Assembly: GCA_963668435.2 (NCBI GenBank)
Contig: CAXXSC010000006.1
Span: 372,001-436,000 of the forward strand
Source: G963668435 sp963668435
GTDB lineage: Bacteria; Latescibacterota; Latescibacteria; Latescibacterales; Latescibacteraceae
Length of the DNA: 64,000 nt
Reading direction: 5' to 3'
Shown: positions 43,854 to 52,711 of the stretch, piece after piece
How the letters are laid out: every line of letters starts with the position of its first letter
Numbering within the stretch: position 1 is the first letter of the stretch
Program-made: the position numbers and the translations under genes
The notes under the pieces: generated by a model
What the model was told of the DNA's origin: nothing
Seen by the model: the letters and a program-made list of their open reading frames with translations, nothing else
Database searches by the model: none

Positions 43854-46271
43854 ATGGGCAGAAATCTAATGATAATGGTTCTTGTGAGCCTTTCCGTTTT
43901 TCTGGCCTGTGCCTCTCCAAAACAAACGGAACAACCCCCGCTTTCCGACTGCACACTCTGGTATCAGCAGCCCGCCGAACGATGGCGCGAGGCCCTTCCT
44001 TTAGGCAACGGCCGTCTTGGCGCAATGGTATTCGGTGCGGTCGACAGCGAACGCATCCAGCTCAACGAGGAAAGTCTCTGGGCAGGCACCCGGACTGATC
44101 CCTATCCCGAAAATCCCTGGAAATATCTCGAACAGGTCAGGAAACTCCTTGTCGAACGCAAGCCTGTCGAGGCCAACGAGATCATGCTGAAACACATGAC
44201 CGCACGTCCGACCTCCTTCCGTTCCTATGAGCCGCTCGGCGACCTTCTCATGGATTTCACCCACGAGGGCGAAATTACGGACTACCGCCGCGAACTGGAC
44301 ATGCGGACCGGCACTATGCGGATCGAGTACAAGGCCGGTGATGTCAGATATCACCGCGAGATGTTCATTTCCGCGCCTGATGATGTGCTCGTGCTCAGGA
44401 TCGGCGCGGACAGGAAAGGCGCTGTCAACGGCAGTATCGGCATGACACGCAAGAAAGACGCTCAAGTGAGCGCCGTATCCGATTCGGAACTGCTTCTCGA
44501 CGGCCAGGTGGTCGATATCGAGGCGCCGGAGGCTTACGACGACAATCCCGGCGGCTCCGGTCCCGGTGGCGAGCACATGAAATTCGCCGCCCGTCTTAGG
44601 GCTGAAAACAGCGGCGGGGAAATCCGGGCCTCATCGGACAGGATCATTGTCAGCGGCGCGGATGAAATCACCATCCTTTTAACTGCGGCGACCGATTACG
44701 ATCTCGATATGATGATGTATAACCGGGCTGTCGATCCGGCCGGAACTACACATAAAATCCTCGATGTTGCTGAGACACGTTCCTATGACAGTCTCAGGGC
44801 ACGTCATACCGAAGAACATCAGGCGATGTTCGACCGTGTCGATCTCACTCTCGACAATGGTGAAAAAAGCGCCATCCCGACAGACAAACGTCTCGCCGCA
44901 GCAAAAGAGGGCACACTTGACAACGGCCTTATCGCCCAGTATTTCCAGTTCGGACGCTATATTCTGATGTCGAGCTCGCGCCGTCCGGGGAAACTGCCCG
45001 CGAACCTTCAGGGTGTCTGGAACGAGGAGATGTGGGCGCCCTGGGAGGCTGATTACCATCTCAACATCAACCTTCAGATGAACTACTGGCCCGCCGAGAT
45101 ATGCAACCTTTCCGAGACAGTATATCCCCTGACCGACTGGATGGCCGCCCTCGCCGAACGCGGGAAAGTCACCGCGGAACGCATGTATGGCACGGAGGGC
45201 TGGATGTCATATACCAGTACCAATGTCTGGGGACGGGTGACGCCTGCTGGCTCAACGCCCGGTTCGCAGGTCGATAACGGCTACTGCGATCCCCTGGCTG
45301 GCGCGTGGATGAGCCTCACGCTCTGGCGTCACTACGAGTACACGCTGGATCGTTGCTATCTCGAACGAATATACCCGATCCTCAAGGGCGCGTCTGAGTT
45401 CATTCTCGGTTATCTCATCGAGGATTCGAGCGGCTATCTTGTCACCGCTCCGGCCAATTCTCCCGAGAATAACTACATCGATCCCGCATCCGGCAAAAGC
45501 ATCCGTATCACGCTGGGGACAACGTACAGCAGCCAGATAAGCCGCGCGCTGTTCAACGCCTGCATCGATGCCGCCGCTGTCCTCGGCCGCGACAACGATT
45601 TTTCACAAAAGCTCGCGGGCACGATAAAACGCCTGCCGCCCAACCGTATCGGCGCGGACGGCACACTCATGGAATGGCTGGAGGATTACAAGGAGCCCGA
45701 GCCGGGCCACCGTCATTTTTCCCACCTGTTCGGGCTGTATCCCGGCAATGAGATCAATGCGGAAACGCCGGAAATCTTTGAGGCTGCCCGGAATGCCATT
45801 GACCGACGTCTGGAGAACGGCGGCGGCCAGACAGGATGGAGCCGTGCATGGCTGGTCAGTTTCGCCGCCCGTTTCCTTGACGGTGACGAGGCGCTCGCGC
45901 ATATCGGGGAACTGCTCCGCCTGTCCACTTTCGACAACATGTTCGACAGGTATCCTCCCGACCTTTTCCAGATCGACGGCAATTTCGGCGCTACGGCAGG
46001 CATTGCGGAGATGCTTGTGCAGAGCCACATGGGCGAGCTGTATCTTCTTCCCGCTCTTCCCGCAGCCTGGGCGGAGGGCTCGGTTCGCGGTCTCAGGACA
46101 CGAGGGGCATTCGAGGTGGATATCGTTTGGTCGGGCGGCGCTATGACGAAGGCAGCTATCCGCTCGCTCGAGGGCGGCGAATGCAAAGTCCGCTATGGTG
46201 GGAAGACGGTGACATTGCAGACAGAGAAGGGTGGAGAGTATGTGCTGAACGGGGAGCTTGTGAAGCAATAA
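43854..46271 (+). CDS. Glycoside hydrolase family 95 (alpha-L-fucosidase-type) lipoprotein
   Basis: This 805-residue enzyme likely removes terminal alpha-L-fucose (typically 1,2-linked) or alpha-L-galactose from glycans. The N-terminus is a lipoprotein-like signal (MGRNLMIMVLVSLSVFLAC). The N-terminal beta-sandwich begins LWYQQPAERWREALPLGNGR and has QLNEESLWAG. The (alpha/alpha)6 catalytic barrel has NLQGVWNEEMWAPWEADYHL, NLQMNYWPAEICNLSE and PANSPENNY near 533. It also has DYKEPEPGHRHFSHLFGLYP near 611, where the acid Glu lies, and LFQIDGNFGATAGIAEML near 705, with the catalytic Asp. ATG 43854 follows AAGGGAGGA. Another fucosidase of family 29 lies at 54915. Exact linkage specificity cannot be read from the sequence. 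Confidence 0.92.
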   Translation: MGRNLMIMVLVSLSVFLACASPKQTEQPPLSDCTLWYQQPAERWREALPLGNGRLGAMVFGAVDSERIQLNEESLWAGTRTDPYPENPWKYLEQVRKLLVERKPVEANEIMLKHMTARPTSFRSYEPLGDLLMDFTHEGEITDYRRELDMRTGTMRIEYKAGDVRYHREMFISAPDDVLVLRIGADRKGAVNGSIGMTRKKDAQVSAVSDSELLLDGQVVDIEAPEAYDDNPGGSGPGGEHMKFAARLRAENSGGEIRASSDRIIVSGADEITILLTAATDYDLDMMMYNRAVDPAGTTHKILDVAETRSYDSLRARHTEEHQAMFDRVDLTLDNGEKSAIPTDKRLAAAKEGTLDNGLIAQYFQFGRYILMSSSRRPGKLPANLQGVWNEEMWAPWEADYHLNINLQMNYWPAEICNLSETVYPLTDWMAALAERGKVTAERMYGTEGWMSYTSTNVWGRVTPAGSTPGSQVDNGYCDPLAGAWMSLTLWRHYEYTLDRCYLERIYPILKGASEFILGYLIEDSSGYLVTAPANSPENNYIDPASGKSIRITLGTTYSSQISRALFNACIDAAAVLGRDNDFSQKLAGTIKRLPPNRIGADGTLMEWLEDYKEPEPGHRHFSHLFGLYPGNEINAETPEIFEAARNAIDRRLENGGGQTGWSRAWLVSFAARFLDGDEALAHIGELLRLSTFDNMFDRYPPDLFQIDGNFGATAGIAEMLVQSHMGELYLLPALPAAWAEGSVRGLRTRGAFEVDIVWSGGAMTKAAIRSLEGGECKVRYGGKTVTLQTEKGGEYVLNGELVKQ

Positions 46272-46476
46272 AAAAGCACTGAGAACAAAGCGTGGGCACA
46301 GCCATTCCATGGCATCCCGCGTAACCGGCTGTTATAGCTATAGTTGCACGTGTGTCAGAATAGCGTTTAATGAATCCGTGCAGCTGTTAATAGATCCCGA
46401 TATGCTTGTGAAAAAGATCGTTTCATTTTCCGTGTCTGCCGAAATGTATATACCTTGATCCTGAAACAGTGGTCTT

Positions 46477-46749
46477 TTATCGGTACTTATAAAACAGCAC
46501 AACCTCCGCGCCGACCCACGCGAAATTGAACAGATAGAGCCCGATCACCCAGCTGAGATGCCCCTCGGCCATGAATTCCGCAATCTTGAAACAGATGCCC
46601 GCCACGTAGCCCCAGAATACGAACCAGAGGAAAATCGGCGAAACACCCGCCACGGTCCTGGTCTTGATCGTTTTCACTACCGCCGCGGGCCAGGAAACGC
46701 CCCAGCAGAAAATCATTGCCGCCTCGAATAATGTCGCCGTCGTATCCAT
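46477..46749 (-). CDS. PQ-loop/SemiSWEET-like small membrane protein
   Basis: This 90-residue protein has three hydrophobic helices (about residues 10-25, 40-57 and 67-86). It begins with MIFCWGVSWPAAVVKTIKTR, whose S-W-P...K-T-R-T-x-x-G-x-S pattern is like a PQ-loop. Proteins of this type (SemiSWEETs and relatives) have three helices and act as dimers, often transporting sugars. Transport here is inference. No ribosome-binding site better than GGAAT was found before ATG 46749. It is convergent with the GH95 gene, which would fit a sugar-related role. Confidence 0.65.
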   Translation of the reverse strand: MDTTATLFEAAMIFCWGVSWPAAVVKTIKTRTVAGVSPIFLWFVFWGYVAGICFKIAEFMAEGHLSWVIGLYLFNFAWVGAEVVLFYKYR

Positions 46750-46989
46750 TGTATTCCTTTCTATAATCGATTACTGATATCTGAGCAATAAATATGCTGA
46801 AGTATGCCGGTGGGCGCAACGGGAACTTGTAGCGGTAACCGGGCGTACATATCGTTACGGGGACGCTGATACGAGGTATGGATATTGGCTGACAACGCCG
46901 AATGCCTTTTCCTGACATCGGGGTGAAAAACGTCTCTTTTTAACCGTCGAGACCCTGTTGTAAGCGTCGATAAAGGTCCCAGCGACACC

Positions 46990-47018
46990 TTGACTTTGCT
47001 CCGAAATTATTGTAAATT
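46990..47018 (+). promoter_or_regulatory. Candidate sigma-70-type promoter of pyruvate:ferredoxin oxidoreductase
   Basis: TTGACT (46990-46995) and TAAATT (47013-47018) with a 17-base spacer, about 155 bases upstream of the start at 47174. The rest of the 46750-47173 spacer shows no gene. Confidence 0.45.
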
Positions 47019-47173
47019 ACTAATCTGATTGTCAACTTATCCCCGCCATTTTTCAGGGTGGAAGCCGCATGTTTTATAAACCGCATATTATCAACATCTT
47101 AGTAAATTCACGAGAAAGCGTTTATCAACCTTCCTCATAGTACGTACGCACTCTTATCCGTAAAGGAGACAGA

Positions 47174-50100
47174 ATGAGCGGCAAAATGATCACCATTGAC
47201 GGTAACACCGGCGTAGCAAATGTAGCGCATGCTATGAACGAAGTTATCGCAATTTATCCGATTACCCCGTCGTCCGGTATGGGCGAGGTAGCCGACGAGC
47301 GCAGCGCTCGCGGACTCAAGAACATCTGGGGAACCATTCCTCACGTTGCCGAAATGCAGTCTGAGGGCGGCGCTGCCGGCGCAGTCCACGGCGCACTTTC
47401 CACCGGCGCACTGAGCACCACGTTTACCGCCTCCCAGGGCCTTCTCCTGATGATTCCGAATATGTATAAAATCGCCGGTGAGCTGACCCCGACAGTTTTC
47501 CATGTTGCAGCCCGTACCCTCGCGACACACGCCCTGTCGATCTTCAACGATCACGGCGATGTCATGGCCTGCCGCCAGACCGGTTTCGCCCTTCTGGCCT
47601 CCGCCAGCGTTCAGGAAGCCATGGATTTCGCCTGTATCGCACAGGCCGCGACTCTCGAGTCCCGCGTTCCCTTCCTGCATTTCTTCGACGGCTTCCGCAC
47701 CACCCACGAAGTCGCCAAGGTCCAGGAGATCCCCGAGGACGTTCTCAAGGCGATGATCGACGATGAGCTGGTCTTCGCACACCGTCAGCGTTCACTCAGC
47801 CCTGACCATCCCACAATCAAGGGTACTGCGCAGAATCCTGATGTCTTCTTCCAGAGCCGCGAGGCTGTCAACAAGTATTATGATGCCACTCCCGCGATCG
47901 TCCAGAAATACATGGACAAGTTCGGCGAGCTCACAGGCCGCAAGTACAGCCTGTACGAGTATGTTGGCGCTCCCGATGCCGACCGTGTCATCGTCACGAT
48001 GGCTTCCTCCTGCGAAACCACCCACGAGACAGTCGATTACCTGGTCTCCAAGGGCGAGAAGGTCGGTCTTCTCAAGCTGAGACTCTACCGTCCCTTCGAT
48101 ATCGAACTGTTTGTCAAGGCTCTGCCCAAGACAGTCAAGAAGATTGCATGTCTCGACAGGACCAAAGAGCCCGGCGCAACCGGCGAGCCCCTTTACATCG
48201 ATGTCCGCACCGCTATCGGCGAGGCCATGGGCAAGGGCTTTATCGACAGCTATCCCGTCGTGGTCGGCGGCCGTTACGGTCTCGGTTCCAAAGATTACAA
48301 CCCGCCGATGGTCAAGGCTATTTATGACAACCTGGCCCTCGACGAGCCGAAAAACCACTTCACGGTCGGTATCAATGACGATGTCACCGGTACCAGCCTC
48401 GATGTCGATTACAGCTTCCATACCGAGGACAAGGGCTACAGCGCAATGTTCTACGGTCTCGGTTCCGATGGTACTGTCGGCGCCAACAAGAACACGATCA
48501 AGATCATCGGTGAGAACACCGACGATTACGCACAGGGCTATTTCGTATATGACTCGAAAAAAGCCGGTGCTATCACCACCTCGCATGTTCGTTTCGGCCC
48601 GATGCTGATCCGGAAGCCCTATCTGATTGATCGTGCGGAATTCGTAGCCTGCCACAATTTCTCATTCCTCGAGAAATACGACATGCTTTCGAATCTGGTC
48701 GAAGGCGGCACGTTCCTCCTGAACAGCCACTACGGTGCTGACGAGGTCTGGGACAAGATGCCGATGGAAGTCCAGAAACAGATCATCGACAAGAAAGCCA
48801 AGTTCTACGTGATCGACGGTGTCGATCTGGGGCTCCAGCTCGGTCTCGGCACCCGTATCAACATGATCATGCAGACCGCATTCTTCGTGATCTCCGAGGT
48901 CATGCCGGTTGACTCTGCTATCGACCTTATCAAGGCCGCAATCAAGAAGACCTACGGCAAGAAGGGCGAGAAGATTGTCGAGATGAACAACAACGCTGTC
49001 GATACCGCCAAGGCCAATGTTTTCGAGGTCAAGTATCCCAGCGAAGTCACCTCCACGATCAAGATGCCGCCTATTGTTCCTGCTGACGCGCCGGAATTTG
49101 TCCAGAATGTCACCGCCCGCATCATGCAGGGTGAAGGCAACAGCCTTCCGGTCAGCGCAATGCCGGTCGACGGTACGTTCCCGACAGCAACGACCCAGTT
49201 CGAAAAACGCAATATCGCGGTTCAGATTCCCGAGTGGGATCCCGAGGTCTGTATCCAGTGCGCACAGTGTTCGCTGGTCTGTCCTCATGCCGCTATCAGG
49301 GTCAAGGCTTATGATGAGGCTGAGCTCAAGGGTGCTCCCGAGGCATTCAAGTGTGCCGACGCCAAGGGCCCGCAGTTCAAGGGTATGAAGTTCACAGTCC
49401 AGATCGCTCCCGAGGATTGTACCGGTTGCGGCGCTTGTGTCTGGAACTGCCCGGCGATCGCCAAGGATGCCGACGGCAACAAGACCGACAAGAAGGCCAT
49501 CAACATGGTGAGCCAGTTCGAGATCAGGAAACAGGAAGCCGAGAATTACGAGTTCTTCCTGAATATTCCCGAGACCAATCCCGAAACATTCAATCTCGGA
49601 ACAGTCAAGGGCAGCCAGCTTGTCCGTCCGCTCTTCGAGTACTCCGGTGCCTGCGCAGGCTGCGGCGAGACCCCGTATGTCAAGCTGCTTTCCCAGATGT
49701 ACGGCGACCGTGCGGTTATCGCGAACGCAACCGGTTGTTCCTCGATCTATGGCGGCAACCTGCCCACGACACCGTATGCAACCCGTGCGGACGGCAAGGG
49801 TATTTCCTGGTCGAACTCCCTGTTCGAGGACAACGCTGAATTCGGTTTCGGATTCAGACTGACCATCGACAAGTTCACAGAGTACGCCAACGAATTGCTC
49901 AGCACTCTCGCCTCCGAAGGTGTTGTCGACAAGGCTATCGCTGACAAGATCACCGCTCAGGATCAGAGCTCACAGGACGGCATCGAGGCTCAGCGCGCCA
50001 ATGTCGCCGAGCTGGTCAAGGCTCTCGAGGCCAAGGTTAACGGTGACGGCCGTATCAAACAGCTGATCAGCCTTTCCGATTATCTGGTCGACAAACAGGT

Positions 50101-50758
50101 CTGGATCCTCGGTGGTGACGGTTGGGCGTATGATATCGGTTACGGTGGTCTGGACCATGTCCTCGCCAGCGGCAAGAATGTCAACATCCTTGTCATGGAC
50201 ACCGAGGTCTACTCCAACACCGGCGGCCAGATGTCAAAATCCACGCCGCGCGGCGCAACCGCCAAGTTCGCAGCCTCCGGCAAGCCCCTTGCAAAGAAGG
50301 ATCTCGGCATGATGGCCATGGCCTACGGCAACGTGTATGTCGCCAAGGTCGCCATGGGCGCCAATCCGAACCAGGTTGTCAAGGCATTCGCCGAGGCAGG
50401 CGCCTACAACGGTGTCTCCATTATTATCGCTTACTCACACTGTATCGCCCACGGTATCAACATGACCACCGGTCTCGGCGAGCAGAAGAAGGCTGTCCAG
50501 TCCGGTCACTGGCCGCTGTTCCGGTTCAACCCGGACCTGGTCACCCAGGGCAAGACCCCGCTGGTGCTCGACTCGAAAGAGCCGACCATGTCCTTCGAAG
50601 AGTACGCGATGGGCGAGAACCGCTACAAAGTTCTGGCGAAAGCACAGCCCGACCACGCGAAAGAGCTCATGCAGCTTGCTCAGTGTGATGTCGACCGTCA
50701 GATGCTGTTCTACAAGAACCTTGCAGACATGAACTGGGCCTGCGAGGAGAAAGAATAA
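47174..50758 (+). CDS. nifJ: Pyruvate:ferredoxin (flavodoxin) oxidoreductase, fused homodimeric type
   Basis: This 1194-residue enzyme converts pyruvate and CoA to acetyl-CoA, CO2 and reduced ferredoxin or flavodoxin. Domains in order: the alpha domain starting GNTGVANVAHAMNEVIAIYP, the swivel/CoA-binding region, and the gamma domain (YSAMFYGLGSDGTVGANKNT). An EKR-like linker follows, then two 4Fe-4S clusters (CIQCAQCSLVCP and CTGCGACVWNCP; about 695-760), and the TPP-binding domain with ACAGCGETPYVKLL and GDGWAYDIGYGGLDHV. The length is normal (about 1170-1200). Codon use is strongly biased compared with neighbours, suggesting high expression. ATG 47174 follows AAAGGAGAC. It indicates fermentative or anaerobic central metabolism. 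Confidence 0.96.
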   Translation: MSGKMITIDGNTGVANVAHAMNEVIAIYPITPSSGMGEVADERSARGLKNIWGTIPHVAEMQSEGGAAGAVHGALSTGALSTTFTASQGLLLMIPNMYKIAGELTPTVFHVAARTLATHALSIFNDHGDVMACRQTGFALLASASVQEAMDFACIAQAATLESRVPFLHFFDGFRTTHEVAKVQEIPEDVLKAMIDDELVFAHRQRSLSPDHPTIKGTAQNPDVFFQSREAVNKYYDATPAIVQKYMDKFGELTGRKYSLYEYVGAPDADRVIVTMASSCETTHETVDYLVSKGEKVGLLKLRLYRPFDIELFVKALPKTVKKIACLDRTKEPGATGEPLYIDVRTAIGEAMGKGFIDSYPVVVGGRYGLGSKDYNPPMVKAIYDNLALDEPKNHFTVGINDDVTGTSLDVDYSFHTEDKGYSAMFYGLGSDGTVGANKNTIKIIGENTDDYAQGYFVYDSKKAGAITTSHVRFGPMLIRKPYLIDRAEFVACHNFSFLEKYDMLSNLVEGGTFLLNSHYGADEVWDKMPMEVQKQIIDKKAKFYVIDGVDLGLQLGLGTRINMIMQTAFFVISEVMPVDSAIDLIKAAIKKTYGKKGEKIVEMNNNAVDTAKANVFEVKYPSEVTSTIKMPPIVPADAPEFVQNVTARIMQGEGNSLPVSAMPVDGTFPTATTQFEKRNIAVQIPEWDPEVCIQCAQCSLVCPHAAIRVKAYDEAELKGAPEAFKCADAKGPQFKGMKFTVQIAPEDCTGCGACVWNCPAIAKDADGNKTDKKAINMVSQFEIRKQEAENYEFFLNIPETNPETFNLGTVKGSQLVRPLFEYSGACAGCGETPYVKLLSQMYGDRAVIANATGCSSIYGGNLPTTPYATRADGKGISWSNSLFEDNAEFGFGFRLTIDKFTEYANELLSTLASEGVVDKAIADKITAQDQSSQDGIEAQRANVAELVKALEAKVNGDGRIKQLISLSDYLVDKQVWILGGDGWAYDIGYGGLDHVLASGKNVNILVMDTEVYSNTGGQMSKSTPRGATAKFAASGKPLAKKDLGMMAMAYGNVYVAKVAMGANPNQVVKAFAEAGAYNGVSIIIAYSHCIAHGINMTTGLGEQKKAVQSGHWPLFRFNPDLVTQGKTPLVLDSKEPTMSFEEYAMGENRYKVLAKAQPDHAKELMQLAQCDVDRQMLFYKNLADMNWACEEKE

Positions 50759-50793
50759 GAGCTGACGGCTCTGTAGCAATTAGGCTCCATATG

Positions 50794-50826
50794 AAAAGGG
50801 CGGTCCATTCGGATCGCCCTTTTTTA
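50794..50826 (+). terminator. Rho-independent terminator after pyruvate:ferredoxin oxidoreductase
   Basis: AAAAGGGCG-GTCC / GGAT-CGCCCTTTT stem, four-base loop and a run of T. It shares the GGGCG stem core with the gyrA and cassette terminators. Confidence 0.9.
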
Positions 50827-50932
50827 TTGGTCAGAGTTCTCGTCGGGCATGTTTTTCGTTGACAGGTTCATCCATTCTTCTATATTGATCTATTATAGTA
50901 GTTTTGTCTCCTATGAAAAGGGTGGTGAAGTG

Positions 50933-52711
50933 ATGAAAAGCTGTTTTCCTGCAATTCTGCTGCTTGTTCTGGCAGTATCCTCTCCCGCGGACGCCGAAAA
51001 TTTCCAACCGACACTTCTGAAACTTTCGTATGAAGAGATTCTCCGATACGATTTTGACGGCTCTCCGATCGACATTCCATTTACAGTCAATGGTCAGCCC
51101 GCCGGAGTCCTCTTCGCCCTGTTCACAAAGGACAAAGCGGATGATATAGCCCAAACCACTAACGGCTACCTCGACTGGCATACAGTCAACGGGGTTGACA
51201 CCTGCATCTACTACTCCGACCTGAAAACGGTGCCGATTGGACCCAATTTCATCACATGGGACGGCCGTGATCAGGATGGCGGCGTTGTCCCCAAGGGCGC
51301 CTACACCTACTACCTCTGGGCATTCGATAATCAGGGCAGCAAGCAGCTCATGGGAAAAGCACTTCACTCCGGCTGGGGTTTCGACATTACAACCAATGTC
51401 CAGGAAATCGATGAGGACGGCCTTCCCATGAACAACCCCATCTGGTATCGCCACATAAACCGATGGGAAATCGGTTCCGATCCCGAGGATGCTACGCAGC
51501 TTATCGCAACAACGATCACGCTGGATGAAAGCTGGGAAATTTATGGCGACACTGTCCTGCAGAAAGACGATTTCGATTATCAGTATATCAGGGTCGGCAA
51601 CAGAGACTCAAGACAGGGTTCGATTCAGAAAATGAAATTCGTGGGCGGCGGCGACGCTGAAATTGTGGAGGACTGGGGTGCGGAAGCCCCTTTTGCAACT
51701 ATTTTCAACACGATGGGCGGCACCTCAGCCGGTATAGCCTCTGATGGTGATTACCTCTTCACCACTGACGAAAATCACTTCACTTCAAACGATGCCGATT
51801 CAGATTTCTATATTTATGACATGGATGGTTATCTGATCGATGAGATCGATATCTCTCTCTGGTGGAGCTCCGCTGAAGATTTCGCGAAAGACGCCCAGAT
51901 GAACGGCGGCCCGAACAATTTCGAATGCCGCCACGGTAAAATCGTACTCAACTGCCACTGCAACTGCCTGAACCAGATGTATGATCCAGCACGTTACCTG
52001 AAATCTGGCGAAAGAGAGGATCTCCTTGTCTGGACCAACGACAATGGAGACTATACCCTCGACCACAACTGGGAGGCAACGGCAGATAAAAAATGGGTCT
52101 GCAACGACTACAATGTTGGCCCATACAAGTATTGTGTCAGCACCGATGACAATCTTTTTGCCGCCGTGTGCTCATACGATATTGGCACCACCTCGTTCGG
52201 CCTCCTGGCTCCTGACGGCACCGGCCTCGGCTATTACACTTTCGCGGGCGACACTGCCGGTCAGAAAAAAGGTGAAATTTTTATCGACAGCGGTACGCCG
52301 TACGACGGTCTCTACACGGATAATGAGCATCTTGGAGGCTATTTCTCGCCAATATATGACTATAAAGGCATCTTTTTCCTCGGTCACGATTCAGTCAAGG
52401 GTCTTATCACGAGTGTTTCTGACCCACTCGATGTATCGGAACTGCCATCCGAATTCGCACTTTCTCAGAACCACCCGAACCCGTTCAACCCGGTGACAAC
52501 GATCCCGTTCAGTCTCGCGGAGGACTCGGAAATCACGCTCGTGGTCTACAATATTGCCGGTGAGAAAATCGCAACGCTCGCCGAGGGGCAGTTCTCAGCG
52601 GGACGGCACAATATCGACTGGAACGCTGGAGAGTTCGGCAGCGGCATCTATTTCTGCCGACTTAACGCGGGAAAATTCGAACAGACACGGAAAATGACGG
52701 TGGTTAAATAA
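50933..52711 (+). CDS. Secreted protein of repeated surface family, member 6 (short form)
   Basis: This 592-residue member has a signal peptide (MKSCFPAILLLVLAVSSPADA) and the full family core: TWDGRDQDGGVVPKGAYTYY, RWEIGSDPEDATQL, DFYIYDMDGYLIDEIDIS, QMNGGPNNFECRHGK, DNGDYTLDHNWEATADK and TTSFGLLAPDGTGLGYY. It lacks the Kre9/KNH-like module seen in other members and goes straight into a sorting tail of a second subtype (NHPNPFNPVTTIPFSLA to QTRKMTVVK). ATG 50933 follows GGGTGGTGAAG; the frame is open further upstream to 50849. Its stop overlaps the next start (TAATG), so the two genes are translationally coupled. Confidence 0.82.
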   Translation: MKSCFPAILLLVLAVSSPADAENFQPTLLKLSYEEILRYDFDGSPIDIPFTVNGQPAGVLFALFTKDKADDIAQTTNGYLDWHTVNGVDTCIYYSDLKTVPIGPNFITWDGRDQDGGVVPKGAYTYYLWAFDNQGSKQLMGKALHSGWGFDITTNVQEIDEDGLPMNNPIWYRHINRWEIGSDPEDATQLIATTITLDESWEIYGDTVLQKDDFDYQYIRVGNRDSRQGSIQKMKFVGGGDAEIVEDWGAEAPFATIFNTMGGTSAGIASDGDYLFTTDENHFTSNDADSDFYIYDMDGYLIDEIDISLWWSSAEDFAKDAQMNGGPNNFECRHGKIVLNCHCNCLNQMYDPARYLKSGEREDLLVWTNDNGDYTLDHNWEATADKKWVCNDYNVGPYKYCVSTDDNLFAAVCSYDIGTTSFGLLAPDGTGLGYYTFAGDTAGQKKGEIFIDSGTPYDGLYTDNEHLGGYFSPIYDYKGIFFLGHDSVKGLITSVSDPLDVSELPSEFALSQNHPNPFNPVTTIPFSLAEDSEITLVVYNIAGEKIATLAEGQFSAGRHNIDWNAGEFGSGIYFCRLNAGKFEQTRKMTVVK